NCBI GenBank assembly: GCA_019637815.1
Contig: JAHBUZ010000003.1
Span: forward strand, 62,001 to 126,000
Source: Chloroflexota bacterium
Lineage (GTDB): Bacteria; Chloroflexota; Limnocylindria; Limnocylindrales; CSP1-4
Direction of reading: 5' to 3'
Length of the DNA: 64,000 nt
Below are positions 9,757 to 19,606 of this stretch, piece by piece. The translations under genes were made by a program, and so were the position numbers. The notes beneath the pieces were generated by a model. That model saw only the letters and a list, made by a program, of their open reading frames with translations, did not search any database and was not told the origin of the DNA. Numbering within the stretch: the stretch's first letter is position 1; each line of letters begins with the position of its first letter.

Positions 9757-10005
9757 GTGGTCCGGATCCGTCTCACCCGGGTCGGCGCGACGAAGCAGCC
9801 GACCTATCGGTTCGTCGTCGCCGACGCTCGCGCGGCCCGCGATGGACGCGCCATCGATACCATCGGCCACTACGATCCCCGCCAGGATCCGGTCTCGATC
9901 CATGTCGACGCCGAGAAGGCGCAGCGCTGGCTCAGCCAGGGCGCCCAGCCGTCCCACACCGTCGCTCGCCTGTTCCGACAGGTGGGCATCCTGCCCGCCC
10001 GGTAG
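9757..10005 (+). CDS. rpsP: 30S ribosomal protein S16
   Basis: This is a 30S assembly protein. The frame is open from 9673, but S16 begins VVRIRLTRVGATKQPTYRFVVAD, so the start is the GTG at 9757 (82 residues), with AAGGAGG at 9739-9745 as ribosome-binding site. The remaining sequence (GRAIDTIGHYDPRQDP and the C-terminal AQPSHTVARLFRQVGILP) is typical, and the length is usual. It heads the rpsP-khpA-rimM-trmD-rplS group found in many bacteria. Confidence 0.96.
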   Translation: MVRIRLTRVGATKQPTYRFVVADARAARDGRAIDTIGHYDPRQDPVSIHVDAEKAQRWLSQGAQPSHTVARLFRQVGILPAR

Positions 10006-10011
10006 GCCGGC

Positions 10012-10245
10012 ATGTCCGCACCCGATCTGGTCGCGTTCGTGGCCAAGGCACTCGTGGACGATCCGGACGCCGTGAGCGTGGAGGTCCATGACGACGAGGG
10101 CACCCAGGTCATCGAGCTCCACGTGTCCGAGGAGGACATGGGCAAGGTGATCGGGCGGAACGGCAGCGTCGCCAAGGCGATGCGTACCCTGCTCAAGGTC
10201 GTCGCCACGCGCGAGGGCACGCCCATCGCGCTGGAGATCGTCTGA
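10012..10245 (+). CDS. khpA: KH-domain RNA-binding protein KhpA
   Basis: The 77-residue protein is a single type II KH domain with the RNA-binding loop IGRNG in EEDMGKVIGRNGSVAKAMRTLL. KhpA proteins bind RNA broadly and pair with KhpB in Gram-positives; KhpB is not encoded here. It lies six bases after rpsP and is followed by rimM, its standard place. Confidence 0.93.
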   Translation: MSAPDLVAFVAKALVDDPDAVSVEVHDDEGTQVIELHVSEEDMGKVIGRNGSVAKAMRTLLKVVATREGTPIALEIV

Positions 10246-10256
10246 CCGATATCGTC

Positions 10257-11003
10257 ATGAGCCAGGGGACCGTGGGCGACGAGCGCCCTGCCGACCCCGA
10301 GCGGCTCGTGGTCGCCCAGGTGCGTGGTCTCCACGGCCTCAAGGGTGGGGTCCGGCTGGAGATCCTCACCGATGACCCCGCTCGATTCGAGCCGGGGCGC
10401 GCGCTGTATCTGGAAGGGGAGTCCGCCCCGCTCACCATCGCGTGGGCGCAGGAGGACGGCCCGGGCATCCTCGTGCGCTTCGCGGAGCTGACCGACCGCA
10501 CGAGCGTCGAGCCATTGCGGGAGCGCTATCTGGAGGCGGACGCGCCCAGCGAGCCGCTGCCCGCGGGCACCTGGTACTGGCATCAGCTCGTGGGGCTGAC
10601 GGCGACCGATACCTCCGGTGGGCCGCTCGGCCGTGTCGTGGACGTGTTCCGGGCGGGCGGTGGGGATGTGTTCGTGGTGCGCGGGCCGCGGGGCGAGGTG
10701 CTGGTGCCCGCCGTGGGGAGCGTGGTCCGCGAGCTGACGCCCGCCGAGGGCAGGCTCGTCGTGGACACCGATGCGTTGGGCCTCGATGAGGAGGAGCCGC
10801 GCCCGCGCCCGCGGGGACGGCGCACGACCCGCGCGCACAAGGCGCGGACGGCCGGAGCCACCGGGGAGGGGAGTGCCACGTCGCCGGCGAGTGCCGTCAC
10901 GACCGAGGGGAGTGCCACGTCGCCAGGGCGTGCACCGGCACCGGGGGATGCCGCGCCCACCGAAGGCGCCACGTCACGGGACCCCGCGACCCCCGGCGCG
11001 TGA
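10257..11003 (+). CDS. rimM: ribosome maturation factor RimM
   Basis: RimM assists maturation of the 30S head and binds S19. The 248-residue protein has the N-terminal beta-barrel (LVVAQVRGLHGLKGGVRLEILTD) and the PRC-barrel (YWHQLVGLTATDTSGGPLGRVVDVF to EVLVPAVGSVVRELTPAEGRLVV), ending near residue 178. About 70 more residues are a basic then Ser/Thr/Pro/Ala-rich tail not needed for the family. In the tail a segment of about 20 bases is directly repeated 39 bases apart (10866 and 10905). The stop overlaps the trmD start. Confidence 0.94.
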   Translation: MSQGTVGDERPADPERLVVAQVRGLHGLKGGVRLEILTDDPARFEPGRALYLEGESAPLTIAWAQEDGPGILVRFAELTDRTSVEPLRERYLEADAPSEPLPAGTWYWHQLVGLTATDTSGGPLGRVVDVFRAGGGDVFVVRGPRGEVLVPAVGSVVRELTPAEGRLVVDTDALGLDEEEPRPRPRGRRTTRAHKARTAGATGEGSATSPASAVTTEGSATSPGRAPAPGDAAPTEGATSRDPATPGA

Positions 11004-11677
11004 TGCGCATCGACGTCCTGACCCTGTTCCCGGGCCTGTTCCCGGGGCCGCTCGCGGAGAGCATCCCGGGTCGCGCCCTGGCATCGGGTGCCGCCTCGCT
11101 CCAGGCGCATGACCTCCGTGACTGGGGTCTCGGTCGGCATCGGAGCGTCGATGACTACCCGTACGGTGGCGGCGCGGGCATGCTCCTGCGTCCCGAGCCG
11201 GTGATGGAGGCGCTCGATGCGGTGGCGCCACGCGACGCCGGTGGGCTGCGCATCCTGCTCGACCCCGGCGGGACGCGTTTCGACCAGTCGGTCGCGCGAC
11301 GCCTGGCGGACGAGCCGCACCTGGTCCTCGTCTGCCCCCGCTACGAGGGCATCGACGATCGCGTCCGCTCGGTCATCGACCTCGAGCTGTCCATCGGCGA
11401 CTACGTCCTGTCCGGCGGCGAGATCCCGGCGCTGGTGGTCATCGATGCGGTGCTGCGGCTGCTGCCGGGGGTCATCGACGAGGCCTCGCCGGAGGATGAG
11501 AGCTTCGCGACGGGCCTGCTGGAGTATCCCCAGTACACGCGCCCCGCGGAGTACCGCGGGCTGCGTGTCCCGGATGTCCTGCTGAGCGGCCACCACGGGG
11601 AGGTCGAGCGGTGGCGGCGGGCGCAGGCGCTGGAGCGGACGCGTCGCGTCCGGCCGGACCTGCTGTCGCAGGACTGA
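11003..11677 (+). CDS. trmD: tRNA (guanine-N1)-methyltransferase TrmD
   Basis: TrmD methylates G37 of tRNAs using S-adenosylmethionine and prevents +1 frameshifts. The ATG at 11003 overlaps the last base of the rimM stop; a GTG at 11000 is an alternative. It has 224 residues. SPOUT knot and family motifs are [58 protein letters not shown] and [13 protein letters not shown], plus the C-terminal [17 protein letters not shown]. Confidence 0.96.
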   Translation: MRIDVLTLFPGLFPGPLAESIPGRALASGAASLQAHDLRDWGLGRHRSVDDYPYGGGAGMLLRPEPVMEALDAVAPRDAGGLRILLDPGGTRFDQSVARRLADEPHLVLVCPRYEGIDDRVRSVIDLELSIGDYVLSGGEIPALVVIDAVLRLLPGVIDEASPEDESFATGLLEYPQYTRPAEYRGLRVPDVLLSGHHGEVERWRRAQALERTRRVRPDLLSQD

Positions 11678-11683
11678 TATACT
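11675..11683 (+). promoter_or_regulatory. extended -10 promoter of rplS
   Basis: TGATATACT is an extended -10 (TGn followed by TATACT). Its TG belongs to the trmD stop codon. It lies 82 bases before the rplS ATG, which gives rplS its own promoter apart from read-through. The same TGnTATACT form precedes nusA. Confidence 0.6.
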
Positions 11684-11765
11684 CCGCGGCCGACCCATCG
11701 ATCATGTGTCCGGGCGCCCGCGTGCCCGTGCGGCAGCCGACCACCCACAGCGAGTGAGCACTTCC

Positions 11766-12110
11766 ATGAGCGTTCTCGACGAGATCGTCGCAGACCAGAT
11801 CCGGACCGACCTGCCGGAGCTGGCTTCCGGAGACACCGTGCGTGTCTCGGCCAAGGTCGTCGAGGGGAACCGGGAGCGCATCCAGGTCTTCGAAGGCACC
11901 GTCATGCGGCTGCGTGGCGGCGGTATCACCCGCTCCATCACCGTGCGTGCGCTGCGCAGCGGCGTGGGTGTGGAGCGGACCTTCAAGATCAACTCGCCCC
12001 GGATCGACAAGATCGAGGTCGTGCGACATGGTGTCGCCCGTCGTGCGCAGCTGTATTTCCTGCGGAACCGCGTGGGCAAGGCTGCCTCGCTCCGCGAGCG
12101 CCGCGGCTAG
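11766..12110 (+). CDS. rplS: 50S ribosomal protein L19
   Basis: This is a 50S protein at the subunit interface. From the ATG at 11766 it has 114 residues, the usual size; a GTG at 11754 would add four residues. Family sequence: [22 protein letters not shown], then [24 protein letters not shown], then [22 protein letters not shown]. It closes the rpsP-trmD group. Confidence 0.95.
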   Translation: MSVLDEIVADQIRTDLPELASGDTVRVSAKVVEGNRERIQVFEGTVMRLRGGGITRSITVRALRSGVGVERTFKINSPRIDKIEVVRHGVARRAQLYFLRNRVGKAASLRERRG

Positions 12111-12158
12111 TCCTCCGGTCCCCGTGTCGACCCCGCTGGGTCGGTGGCGCACGGGTCC

Positions 12159-12914
12159 ATGACCGCACGGCTCCCGCACCTCAAGGCGGAATGGCGCCTG
12201 TGGCAGCAGGGCAAGCGCCTTGTCGTGGGCGTCGATGAGGTGGGCATGGGTGCGCTGTGCGCGCCCGTCGTGGCAGCCGCCGTCCTCGTCCGACCGAACA
12301 CCAGGCGCATCTCCGGGGTCCGTGACTCGAAGACCCTGTCGCAGCAGCAGCGCGACCGGGTCGTGGCGGAGATCAAGCGCCGCAGCCTGGCGTGGGGGGT
12401 CGGTGCCGCGTCCGTCGCGGAGATCGAGCGGCTCAACATCTACCACGCGTCACACCTCGCGATGCGACGCGCCCTCACCCGGATCGCCGAGTACGACCAC
12501 GTGCTCGTGGACGGCCGCAAGATAGTCGGCTTCGAGACGCAGGTGGGGCCGTACACGGCGATCGTGGACGGTGATGCCAGCTCGTATGCCATCGCGTGTG
12601 CCTCGATCATCGCCAAGGTCACGCGTGACCGGCTGATGGCGCTGCTCGCGGCGCGCTACCCGGGCTATGGCTGGGAGCGCAACGCGGGATACGCCACGCG
12701 TGACCACGTGGCGGGCCTGGAGCGACTGGGGGTCACGCCGTTCCATCGACGGGGCTACCAGCGCATCCGGGCGATGCTCGAGGGGGAGCAGCTGGCGTTG
12801 ACCCTCGAGGAGGATGTGCCGGCGACGGACGCATCGGATCACGATGCGGCGGGCGACGTTCGGGACGCTGCTCGCTTGGTGCCGGAGCCCACCGTCGAGC
12901 CTGTGCCCGGCTGA
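12159..12914 (+). CDS. rnhB: ribonuclease HII
   Basis: RNase HII cuts RNA in RNA-DNA hybrids, especially at single ribonucleotides. I chose the ATG at 12159 (251 residues) over the GTG at 12144. The active-site start reads GVDEVGMGALCAPVVAAAVLV with D26 and E27; further motifs are RDSKTLS, VDGRKI, ASIIAKVTRD and YPGYGWERNAGYATRDH. The family's usual GRG junction-sensing loop is GMG here. The last 40 residues form an Asp/Pro-rich tail. Confidence 0.93.
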   Translation: MTARLPHLKAEWRLWQQGKRLVVGVDEVGMGALCAPVVAAAVLVRPNTRRISGVRDSKTLSQQQRDRVVAEIKRRSLAWGVGAASVAEIERLNIYHASHLAMRRALTRIAEYDHVLVDGRKIVGFETQVGPYTAIVDGDASSYAIACASIIAKVTRDRLMALLAARYPGYGWERNAGYATRDHVAGLERLGVTPFHRRGYQRIRAMLEGEQLALTLEEDVPATDASDHDAAGDVRDAARLVPEPTVEPVPG

Positions 12915-12989
12915 GCTCGATCCGGAGCCACGACCGGCGTCGTCGTGGCATCGTCGGTGATAAGCCGCTGGTAAGGCGCCTTCGGCAGG

Positions 12990-13415
12990 ATGGTGGGCGT
13001 GAGTCCAGCACCCAGCCCTCGGACCGCGCGTGGCCGCACCGGCATCGCAGCGGAGGCCATCGCTCGTCGATACCTCGAGGGCCTGGGCTGGCGAGTGGTG
13101 GACAGCAACGTGGTGGTGGGTCGTGGCGAGCTGGACCTGGTGGCGCTCGACCCGGACGAACCGGGGGTGCTGGTCGTGCTCGAGGTCCGGGGCGCACGGA
13201 CCCGTCGATTCGGTCCCCCGGAGGTGTCCGTGGATGACCGCAAGCTCGGGCGCGTGCTGCGCGCCGCATGGGAGCTGGCTCGCAGCGGCTGGATCGACGA
13301 GCGTGGGCTGGCCGTGGACCGGCTGCGTGTCGATGTGCTGGCGGTGGAGCTGGCGCCGAGCATCGGCCCTGACCAGGGCGGACCCACCATCCGTCATATC
13401 CGGGGTGTCGGCTGA
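12990..13415 (+). CDS. yraN: UPF0102 (YraN-like) endonuclease-fold protein
   Basis: The 141-residue protein has the YraN core: [34 protein letters not shown] and [30 protein letters not shown]. This resembles a PD-(D/E)xK nuclease fold, with D in ELDLVA and E in LEVR. YraN is commonly next to rnhB, as here. Its function is unknown, with DNA uptake or repair suggested in some species. The start could be the ATG at 12990 or the GTG at 12999. The 298 bases after it hold no gene, only the rpsB promoter and leader. Confidence 0.88.
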   Translation: MVGVSPAPSPRTARGRTGIAAEAIARRYLEGLGWRVVDSNVVVGRGELDLVALDPDEPGVLVVLEVRGARTRRFGPPEVSVDDRKLGRVLRAAWELARSGWIDERGLAVDRLRVDVLAVELAPSIGPDQGGPTIRHIRGVG

Positions 13416-13550
13416 GCGCTGGGCGTGGTGCCTGTGGCGAGCGTCGCGTTCGATGGCACCGGGCGTGCTACCCGGCACGGTGTGGCGGTGGCAGGTGGCC
13501 TCGCCCGAGGCGCGGCGCACTGCCCACCGAGCGGCCACTCGCACCGACCG

Positions 13551-13559
13551 TGCTAGTAT
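13551..13559 (+). promoter_or_regulatory. extended -10 promoter of rpsB
   Basis: TGCTAGTAT is an extended -10. Transcription would leave a leader of roughly 150 bases before the rpsB ATG. The leader contains short GC-rich inverted repeats and could house S2 autoregulation, but no known leader motif was recognised. Confidence 0.55.
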
Positions 13560-13713
13560 CCACCGGCCCATCCGGGCATCCGAGCACGTCCCGCTGGGGC
13601 GTGCATCCCACACGCGAGACCGCTCCCCACGGGGGTGCCGGGCGGCAGCCGACCGACCTGGTCCGTGGATCACGAGGCTCGCGGAGGCGACAACCACAGG
13701 AGGCTCCCGTCCC

Positions 13714-14607
13714 ATGCCCACCGTCTCGATGCGCCAGCTGCTGGAAGCAGGTGTCCACTTCGGACACCAGACTCGCCGCTGGAACCCGAAGATGAAGCCC
13801 TACATCTTCGCGGAGCGCAACGGCATCCACATCATCGACCTGGCCCAGACGGTCCAGCGGCTTGACAGCGCCCTCGAGTTCATCACGGATACGGTCGCCG
13901 GCGGTGACACGATCCTGTTCGTGGGCACCAAGAAGCAGGCGCAGGAGCCCATCGCCGAAGAGGCCGCCCGAGCCGAGATGCCCTACGTCAACCAGCGCTG
14001 GCTGGGCGGCATGCTCACCAACTTCGTGACCATCCGCAAGCGTCTCGGCCTGCTCGACCAGATGGAGGCGCGCCAGGCGAACGGCGAGTTCGAGCGTCTC
14101 ACCAAGAAGGAGGCCTCGCGCCTCACCGATGAGATGACCCGGCTCCAGCGGACCCTGGGCGGCATGCGTCGGATGCGCCGCCTGCCGGGCGCCCTGTTCG
14201 TCATCGACCCGCACCGCGAGCGCATCGCGGTGACCGAGGCGCGCAAGCTGGAGATCCCGGTCATCGGCACGGGTGACACGAACGTGGACCCCGACCAGCT
14301 CGACTACATCATCCCCGCCAACGACGACGCCATCCGCGCCATCCGGCTGCTGTGCCACCTGGTCTCGGAAGCGTCCATCGAGGGCGCCGGTCAGCGCGCC
14401 GCGCGTGCCGCTGCCGAGCCGGAGCTGCCTGCCGAGGTCGCGGAGGCGGAGGAGGCGAGCGAGGAGCTGATGGCGGCGATCGCGGCCGGCGGCACCTTCA
14501 GCTTCGCGCCCGAGCCCGAGGAGGATGACCTCCTGCCCGGCGGCCCCGAGGTCACCGAGCCTGCGGCAGCGCCCGCCCCGGCATCCGACGCGACTCCGGC
14601 CGCCTGA
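13714..14607 (+). CDS. rpsB: 30S ribosomal protein S2
   Basis: The frame opens far upstream, but S2 begins [32 protein letters not shown] at the ATG 13714, preceded by AGGAGG at 13698-13703. The protein has 297 residues. The S2 core runs to about residue 230 ([57 protein letters not shown]). The final 65 residues are an acidic, Ala/Pro-rich extension beyond the usual 230-260 residue length. It is followed by tsf, the universal rpsB-tsf pair. Confidence 0.97.
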   Translation: MPTVSMRQLLEAGVHFGHQTRRWNPKMKPYIFAERNGIHIIDLAQTVQRLDSALEFITDTVAGGDTILFVGTKKQAQEPIAEEAARAEMPYVNQRWLGGMLTNFVTIRKRLGLLDQMEARQANGEFERLTKKEASRLTDEMTRLQRTLGGMRRMRRLPGALFVIDPHRERIAVTEARKLEIPVIGTGDTNVDPDQLDYIIPANDDAIRAIRLLCHLVSEASIEGAGQRAARAAAEPELPAEVAEAEEASEELMAAIAAGGTFSFAPEPEEDDLLPGGPEVTEPAAAPAPASDATPAA

Positions 14608-14763
14608 GGCGACACGGCCGGGGCCCGGCGGCGACACCGCGGAGCGGCGCTCGTCGACGAGGTCGATGCCGAGGGGCCCGTGGTCCGGTGACCGCCGGGC
14701 CACACCGCCCGGGGACCGGCCGGACCTGACCCACCTGACACGAACGAAGGGATCACCCAGCAC

Positions 14764-15363
14764 ATGGCGAACATCACCCCCGACATGGTCAAGGAGCTCC
14801 GGGACCGCACCGGGGCCGGCTTCATGGACTGCAAGCGCGCGCTCGAGGAGGTCGAGGGAGACCTGGATCGTGCCGTGGCGCTGCTTCGCGAGCGAGGCGT
14901 CGCCGCGGCCGCCAAGAAGGCCGGCCGTGACGCCCGCGAGGGCCTCGTCAGCTCGTACATCCACGCCGGTGGCCGCCTGGGCGTGCTCATCGAGGTGAAC
15001 TGCGAGACGGACTTCGTGGCCCGCAACGAGGACTTCCAGAAGCTGGTCAAGGACCTGGCGATGCAGGTCGCGGGGCTCGCGCCGGAGTTCGTGACGGTGG
15101 AGTCCATCCCGGCCGAGATCACCGAGCGCAAGACCGCCGAGCTCATGGCGGACGAGTCGGTGGCGTCCAAGCCGGAGGCCATCCGGGGCAAGATCGTCGA
15201 GGGCCAGCTGCGCAAGTGGCACCAGCAGGTGGTGCTGTACGAGCAGCCCTTCCGCGACTCCGACCAGACCGTCGGCCAGCTCATCACGGACGCCGTCGCC
15301 AAGATCGGTGAGAACATCCGGGTGCGCCGCTTCACGCGCTACCAGCTCGGGGAGGAGATGTGA
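14764..15363 (+). CDS. tsf: translation elongation factor Ts
   Basis: EF-Ts recharges EF-Tu by nucleotide exchange. The 199-residue protein starts [29 protein letters not shown] (UBA-like domain and TDFV-type signature) and contains [19 protein letters not shown]. It is the short form with a single dimerisation subdomain, as in Thermus, rather than the 280-residue E. coli form. The 156 bases between rpsB and tsf hold only GC-rich inverted repeats. Confidence 0.96.
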   Translation: MANITPDMVKELRDRTGAGFMDCKRALEEVEGDLDRAVALLRERGVAAAAKKAGRDAREGLVSSYIHAGGRLGVLIEVNCETDFVARNEDFQKLVKDLAMQVAGLAPEFVTVESIPAEITERKTAELMADESVASKPEAIRGKIVEGQLRKWHQQVVLYEQPFRDSDQTVGQLITDAVAKIGENIRVRRFTRYQLGEEM

Positions 15364-15412
15364 CCATCACCCGGGCCGTTCGCGGCCGGGGGATGATCCG
15401 GGAGGTCGGTCG

Positions 15413-16144
15413 GTGACGACGCGGGACCGCTGGCATCGGGTCGTGCTCAAGCTGTCGGGGGAAGCCCTCCTGGGCGACCGGCAGTACGGCGTGGACCCGG
15501 CTGTCTGTCGGTCCATCGCGCAGCAGGTGGGCAGCGCCCGTGAAGCGGGCGTCGAGATCGCCATCGTGGTCGGTGGCGGCAACATCTTCCGTGGTCTCGC
15601 GGCGGCCGCCCGGGGCATGGAACGGGCGACGGGTGACTACATCGGGATGCTCGCCACGGTCATGAATGGCCTCGCGCTCCAGGACGCGCTCGAGAAGGCC
15701 GGCGTGCCCACCCGGGTCATGACCGCCATCGGCATGAACGAGGTGGCCGAGCCCTACATCCGCCGGCGTGCCATGCGACACCTGGAGAAGGGCCGCGTGG
15801 TCATCCTCGCCGCGGGGACCGGGAACCCGTACTTCACGACCGATACCGCTGCGGCGCTCCGGGCCGTGGAGATCGGTGCCCAGGTGCTGCTCAAGGGCAC
15901 CAAGGTGGATGGCGTCTACACGGCCGACCCCACCCAGGACCCCGATGCGGAGCGTCATGAGACGATCACCTACGGTCAGGTCCTGGCGGACCGGCTGAAC
16001 GTGCTCGATTCGACGGCGGTCAGCCTGTGCATGGAGAATGACCTGCCCATCGTCGTGTTCGACATGAAGCAGCCGGACAACATCCGGCGGGTCGCCCTCG
16101 GCGAGCCCATCGGGACCATCATCCACGGAGGAGGCGACGCATGA
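15413..16144 (+). CDS. pyrH: uridylate kinase (UMP kinase)
   Basis: UMP kinase converts UMP to UDP with ATP. Homology starts at the GTG 15413 ([21 protein letters not shown]), with GGGAGG about ten bases upstream; the longer open frame is tsf read out of frame. It has 243 residues. Motifs are [75 protein letters not shown] and the C-terminal [16 protein letters not shown]. It overlaps frr by ATGA. Confidence 0.96.
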   Translation: MTTRDRWHRVVLKLSGEALLGDRQYGVDPAVCRSIAQQVGSAREAGVEIAIVVGGGNIFRGLAAAARGMERATGDYIGMLATVMNGLALQDALEKAGVPTRVMTAIGMNEVAEPYIRRRAMRHLEKGRVVILAAGTGNPYFTTDTAAALRAVEIGAQVLLKGTKVDGVYTADPTQDPDAERHETITYGQVLADRLNVLDSTAVSLCMENDLPIVVFDMKQPDNIRRVALGEPIGTIIHGGGDA

Positions 16145-16698
16145 ACGATGCCGCCCGTCAGCCCCTGGAGGCCCGCATGGGCCGCGCCATCGAAGCGATG
16201 GAACGCGACTTCGCCACGGTGCGCACCGGCCGCGCATCCACGTCGCTCGTGGAGCGGCTCCAGGTGGAGTACTACGGCACCCTGACGCCGCTCAACCAGT
16301 TGGCCAGTATCAGCGTGCCGGAGGCCCACCAGGTGGTCATCCAGCCCTGGGACCGCGGCGTCCTGGGCGCCATCGAGAAGGCCATCCAGAAGAGCGACAT
16401 CGGCCTCACCCCGAACAGCGACGGCACGGTCGTCCGGCTCAACATCCCGCCGCTCACCGAGGAGCGCCGTCGTGACCTGGTGAAGGTGGTCCACCGACGC
16501 GCCGAGGAAGCGCGCGTGGAGATCCGCAACCATCGCCGCGATGCGACCGACGAGGTGCGTCGCCAGGAGAAGGCCGGCGAGGTGGGTGCGGACGATGCCC
16601 GTCGGGAGCAGGAGCGCATCGAGAAGGTGACCCACCACTGGATCGACCAGGTCGACCAGGGCGCGAAGGCCAAGGAACAGGAGATCATGGAGGTCTGA
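16141..16698 (+). CDS. frr: ribosome recycling factor
   Basis: RRF splits post-termination ribosomes with EF-G. The 185-residue protein has the family pattern [47 protein letters not shown] and [21 protein letters not shown], with a long helical C terminus. It sits in the usual pyrH-frr-uppS order and overlaps both neighbours. Confidence 0.97.
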   Translation: MNDAARQPLEARMGRAIEAMERDFATVRTGRASTSLVERLQVEYYGTLTPLNQLASISVPEAHQVVIQPWDRGVLGAIEKAIQKSDIGLTPNSDGTVVRLNIPPLTEERRRDLVKVVHRRAEEARVEIRNHRRDATDEVRRQEKAGEVGADDARREQERIEKVTHHWIDQVDQGAKAKEQEIMEV

Positions 16699-17453
16699 TG
16701 GCCTCCACACCCGCCCTCGACGATCCGATCGACCGGGCGGTCGACGGGGCCATGGACGACCCCGACACAGCCGAGGTGCCCCGCCACGTCGCGGTCATCA
16801 TGGATGGCAACCGGCGCTGGGCCCGGGAACGCGGGGTACCCGAGGCCCAGGGTCACGCGGCCGGTGTCGATGCGGTCCGACCCATCGTGGAGCGTGCCCA
16901 GCAGCGGGGCGTGCAGGTGCTCTCCATCTATGCCTTCAGCCGTGAGAACTGGCAGCGGGGCAGCCACGAGGTGGGCACCCTGATGGCGCTGCTCGATGCG
17001 GCGATCCAGGACTACACCCCGGACCTCGTGCGCCAGGGCGTCGCGGTGCGGCTGCTCGGTCGCATGGAGGAGCTGGAGGCGACGACTCGCGCGTCCATCG
17101 AGCAGGCGCTCGAGCGGACCGCGGGCGGCACCCGGATGGTCCTCAACGTGGCCTTCAACTACTCCGGCCGCTCGGAGATCGTGGACGTGGTCCGCAGCTG
17201 TCTCCGAGACGGGCTCTCGCCCGAGGACATCACCGAGGACGTGCTCGCGGCGCGGCTCTACACCACGGACCTGCCGGAGGTGGACCTGCTCATCCGGACC
17301 GGTGGCGACCAGCGCATCAGCAACTTCCTGCTGTGGCAGGCGGCCTATGCCGAGCTCCACTTCTGTGACCGCTACTGGCCCGACTTCGACCCGGACGCGT
17401 TCGACGTGGCGCTGGAGGACTACGCGCGCCGCTCGCGGCGCTTCGGACGCTAG
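16698..17453 (+). CDS. uppS: isoprenyl transferase (undecaprenyl diphosphate synthase type)
   Basis: This cis-prenyltransferase makes the polyprenyl diphosphate lipid carrier for the cell wall. The 251-residue protein shows HVAVIMDGNRRWARERG (catalytic Asp and P-loop), YAFSRENWQR, LNVAFNYSGRSEIVD and LIRTGGDQRISNFLLWQAAYAELHF. The last is the diphosphate-binding region, in which the usual GGE-R reads GGDQR. It shares one base with frr (TGATG) and is followed by cdsA. Confidence 0.96.
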   Translation: MASTPALDDPIDRAVDGAMDDPDTAEVPRHVAVIMDGNRRWARERGVPEAQGHAAGVDAVRPIVERAQQRGVQVLSIYAFSRENWQRGSHEVGTLMALLDAAIQDYTPDLVRQGVAVRLLGRMEELEATTRASIEQALERTAGGTRMVLNVAFNYSGRSEIVDVVRSCLRDGLSPEDITEDVLAARLYTTDLPEVDLLIRTGGDQRISNFLLWQAAYAELHFCDRYWPDFDPDAFDVALEDYARRSRRFGR

Positions 17454-17465
17454 GGGCGACCCGCG

Positions 17466-18311
17466 ATGCAGCAACGGCTCATCAGCGCGGCGGTGCTGGT
17501 GCCCGTCGTGGTGGGCGTGTTCCTGCTGGGCACGCCCTGGCTGACGCTGGGCATCGCGGCCGTGGCGGCACTCGCCGCGGTCGAGGTCGTGCGGCTCCTG
17601 CGAGCGGCCGGGCTGCCGGTCACCTCGCTCATCGTCATCGTCGTGCCGACGCTGGCGGCACTCGTCCTGGGGTCGTTCACGATCCCGGAGGGTGCCGGCA
17701 TCGCGGCCGTGGCAGGGGTCCTGGTCGTGGCCGCGATCGCGGCATTCCGGCGGCCGGATGTCGGTGACGGCTTCAGGGACTGGACCGGTACCTCGTTCGG
17801 GGCGGTCTACGCGTCGATGCTGGCGTTCCTGGCCGGGATCCTGGTGGTGGCACCGGCCCTCCCGTCCGACGCGCCACTCCACGGCTGGTTCGACGCCGGC
17901 CGGACGTGGCTGCTGGTGCTCGTGCTGACCGTGTGGAGCTTCGATTCGTTCGCGTATCTCGCCGGCCGGACGCTCAAGCGCGGCCGGTTCCTCAACCACA
18001 TCTCGCCCAACAAGACGTGGAGCGGTGTGGTCGGCGGCACCATCGCGGCCATCGTCGTGGCCGGGGTCCTCACGTGGGCCGCTGGTGGCGGACCCATCGG
18101 CGGGTTCGTGCTGGGGCTGGTGGTCGCGGTCGCCGCCCAGGCGGGGGATGTCGCCGAATCGATGCTCAAGCGGACCGCCGGCGCGAAGGACTCCGGGACG
18201 CTCATCCCGGGTCATGGTGGGGTGCTGGACCGGGTGGACTCGTTCCTGTTCGCGGCGCCCGTGATGTACGGCTACCTGGTGCTCGCCGGGCACTTCGGCT
18301 GGATCGGCTGA
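17466..18311 (+). CDS. cdsA: phosphatidate cytidylyltransferase
   Basis: CdsA makes CDP-diacylglycerol from phosphatidate and CTP in the membrane. The 281-residue protein has about seven to eight hydrophobic segments and the full family signature near the C terminus (SMLKRTAGAKDSGTLIPGHG followed by GVLDRVDS, about residues 235-262). It lies 12 bases after uppS and its stop overlaps the dxr ATG. Confidence 0.96.
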   Translation: MQQRLISAAVLVPVVVGVFLLGTPWLTLGIAAVAALAAVEVVRLLRAAGLPVTSLIVIVVPTLAALVLGSFTIPEGAGIAAVAGVLVVAAIAAFRRPDVGDGFRDWTGTSFGAVYASMLAFLAGILVVAPALPSDAPLHGWFDAGRTWLLVLVLTVWSFDSFAYLAGRTLKRGRFLNHISPNKTWSGVVGGTIAAIVVAGVLTWAAGGGPIGGFVLGLVVAVAAQAGDVAESMLKRTAGAKDSGTLIPGHGGVLDRVDSFLFAAPVMYGYLVLAGHFGWIG

Positions 18312-19606
18312 TGGCACGCGGTGGTGGCGCGGCCGCTGGGGTGCCGCGCGATGACGATCCCCCACGCGACGTAGACGCGCCCCTCCACGACGCCCCGCTC
18401 GGTGTCGCCCTGCTCGGCTCCACGGGCTCCATCGGCACCCAGGCACTGGACGTGCTGCGGAGCGCGGGTCCCGAGCGGTTCCGGGTCGTGGCGCTGGCCG
18501 CCGGCCGTGACGCCGCCACGCTGGGTGCCCAGCTCCACGAGGTGCGACCACTCGTCGCCGCGCTCGCCGATCCCGCTGCTGCGGCCGCGCTCGACGTCCC
18601 CCCGGGTGTGACGCTCGATCGTGACCCCGACGCCATGGAGCGCTTCGCGACCCGCGATGACGTGGACCTCGTGGTCGTGGCCACGGGCGGCATCGTGAGC
18701 CTGCGCCCGGTCATCGCCGCGCTGCGGGCCGGCAAGGTGGTGGCGACCGCGAACAAGGAGACGCTCGTCGCGGGTGGTCACCTGGTGATGCCGTTGGCCG
18801 CTGCACGAGCCGCGGAACGCCGTGCCCAGGGCGTCACGGATCCGCTGGGTGATCCGCTGGGCTGGGTCCGGCCCATCGATTCCGAGCACTCGGCGCTCTG
18901 GCAATGCCTCGTGGGTGAGCGCCACGCGGACATCCAGCGTCTCATCCTCACCGCGTCCGGTGGCCCGTTCCGCACCTGGGACGCGGCACGTCTCGCCGCC
19001 GTGACACCGCGCGACGCGCTGGCGCACCCGACGTGGGACATGGGCGCCAAGATCACCATCGACTCGGCGACGCTCCTGAACAAGGGCCTGGAGGTCATCG
19101 AGGCCTGCTGGCTGTACGATGTGGCCATCGACTCCATCGACGTCCTCGTCCACCCCCAGAGCCTGGTCCACTCGATGGTGGAGTTCGTGGATGGCTCGCT
19201 GAAGGCCCAGCTGGGTCTCCCGGACATGCGCATCCCCATCCAGTACGCCCTCACCTGGCCGACCCGCATCGCGGGTCCCGCCCCTCGTCTCGACCTGCTG
19301 ACGCAGGACGCGCTCCGGTTCGAGGCGCTCGATGACGCCCGCTTCCCGGCCGTCGACCTCGCCCGGACGGCATTCGCCGCGGGACCCCGCGCGACGGCCG
19401 CGCTCATCTGTGCGGACGAGGTCGCCGTGGCGCGGTTCCTCGACGGGACGCTCTCGTTCCCGGCCATCACGGATCTCGTCGCGGCTGCCGTGACGCGCTT
19501 CGGTGATGGCGCCCCGCCGGACGTGCCCGCGCTCACCGAGCTCGACCGGGAGGTGCGTGCCTGGGCGGCCACCGCTGATGTACCGGAGTCCCGCACATGG
19601 GCATGA
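18311..19606 (+). CDS. dxr: 1-deoxy-D-xylulose 5-phosphate reductoisomerase
   Basis: DXR makes MEP, the first committed step of the non-mevalonate isoprenoid pathway. The upstream open frame is cdsA out of frame; the ATG at 18311 gives 431 residues. The NADPH fold LLGSTGSIGTQALDVL starts near residue 34, after a charged N-terminal extension. Other motifs are ATANKETLVAGG, PIDSEHSALWQ, LTASGGPFR, HPTWDMGAKITIDSATLLNKGLEVIEA and VHPQSLVHSMVEFVDGS. A 20-residue insertion around 170-190 (ERRAQGVTDPLGDPLG) makes it longer than the usual 390-400. With ispG downstream it places two MEP enzymes in one operon. Confidence 0.96.
   Translation: MARGGGAAAGVPRDDDPPRDVDAPLHDAPLGVALLGSTGSIGTQALDVLRSAGPERFRVVALAAGRDAATLGAQLHEVRPLVAALADPAAAAALDVPPGVTLDRDPDAMERFATRDDVDLVVVATGGIVSLRPVIAALRAGKVVATANKETLVAGGHLVMPLAAARAAERRAQGVTDPLGDPLGWVRPIDSEHSALWQCLVGERHADIQRLILTASGGPFRTWDAARLAAVTPRDALAHPTWDMGAKITIDSATLLNKGLEVIEACWLYDVAIDSIDVLVHPQSLVHSMVEFVDGSLKAQLGLPDMRIPIQYALTWPTRIAGPAPRLDLLTQDALRFEALDDARFPAVDLARTAFAAGPRATAALICADEVAVARFLDGTLSFPAITDLVAAAVTRFGDGAPPDVPALTELDREVRAWAATADVPESRTWA

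Noticed and set aside
15370-15392. Hairpin with TTCG loop between tsf and pyrH as a terminator
   Set aside because: It has a mismatch, no T-tract, and lies only 20 bases before pyrH in a conserved operon; possible but not supported enough to list.
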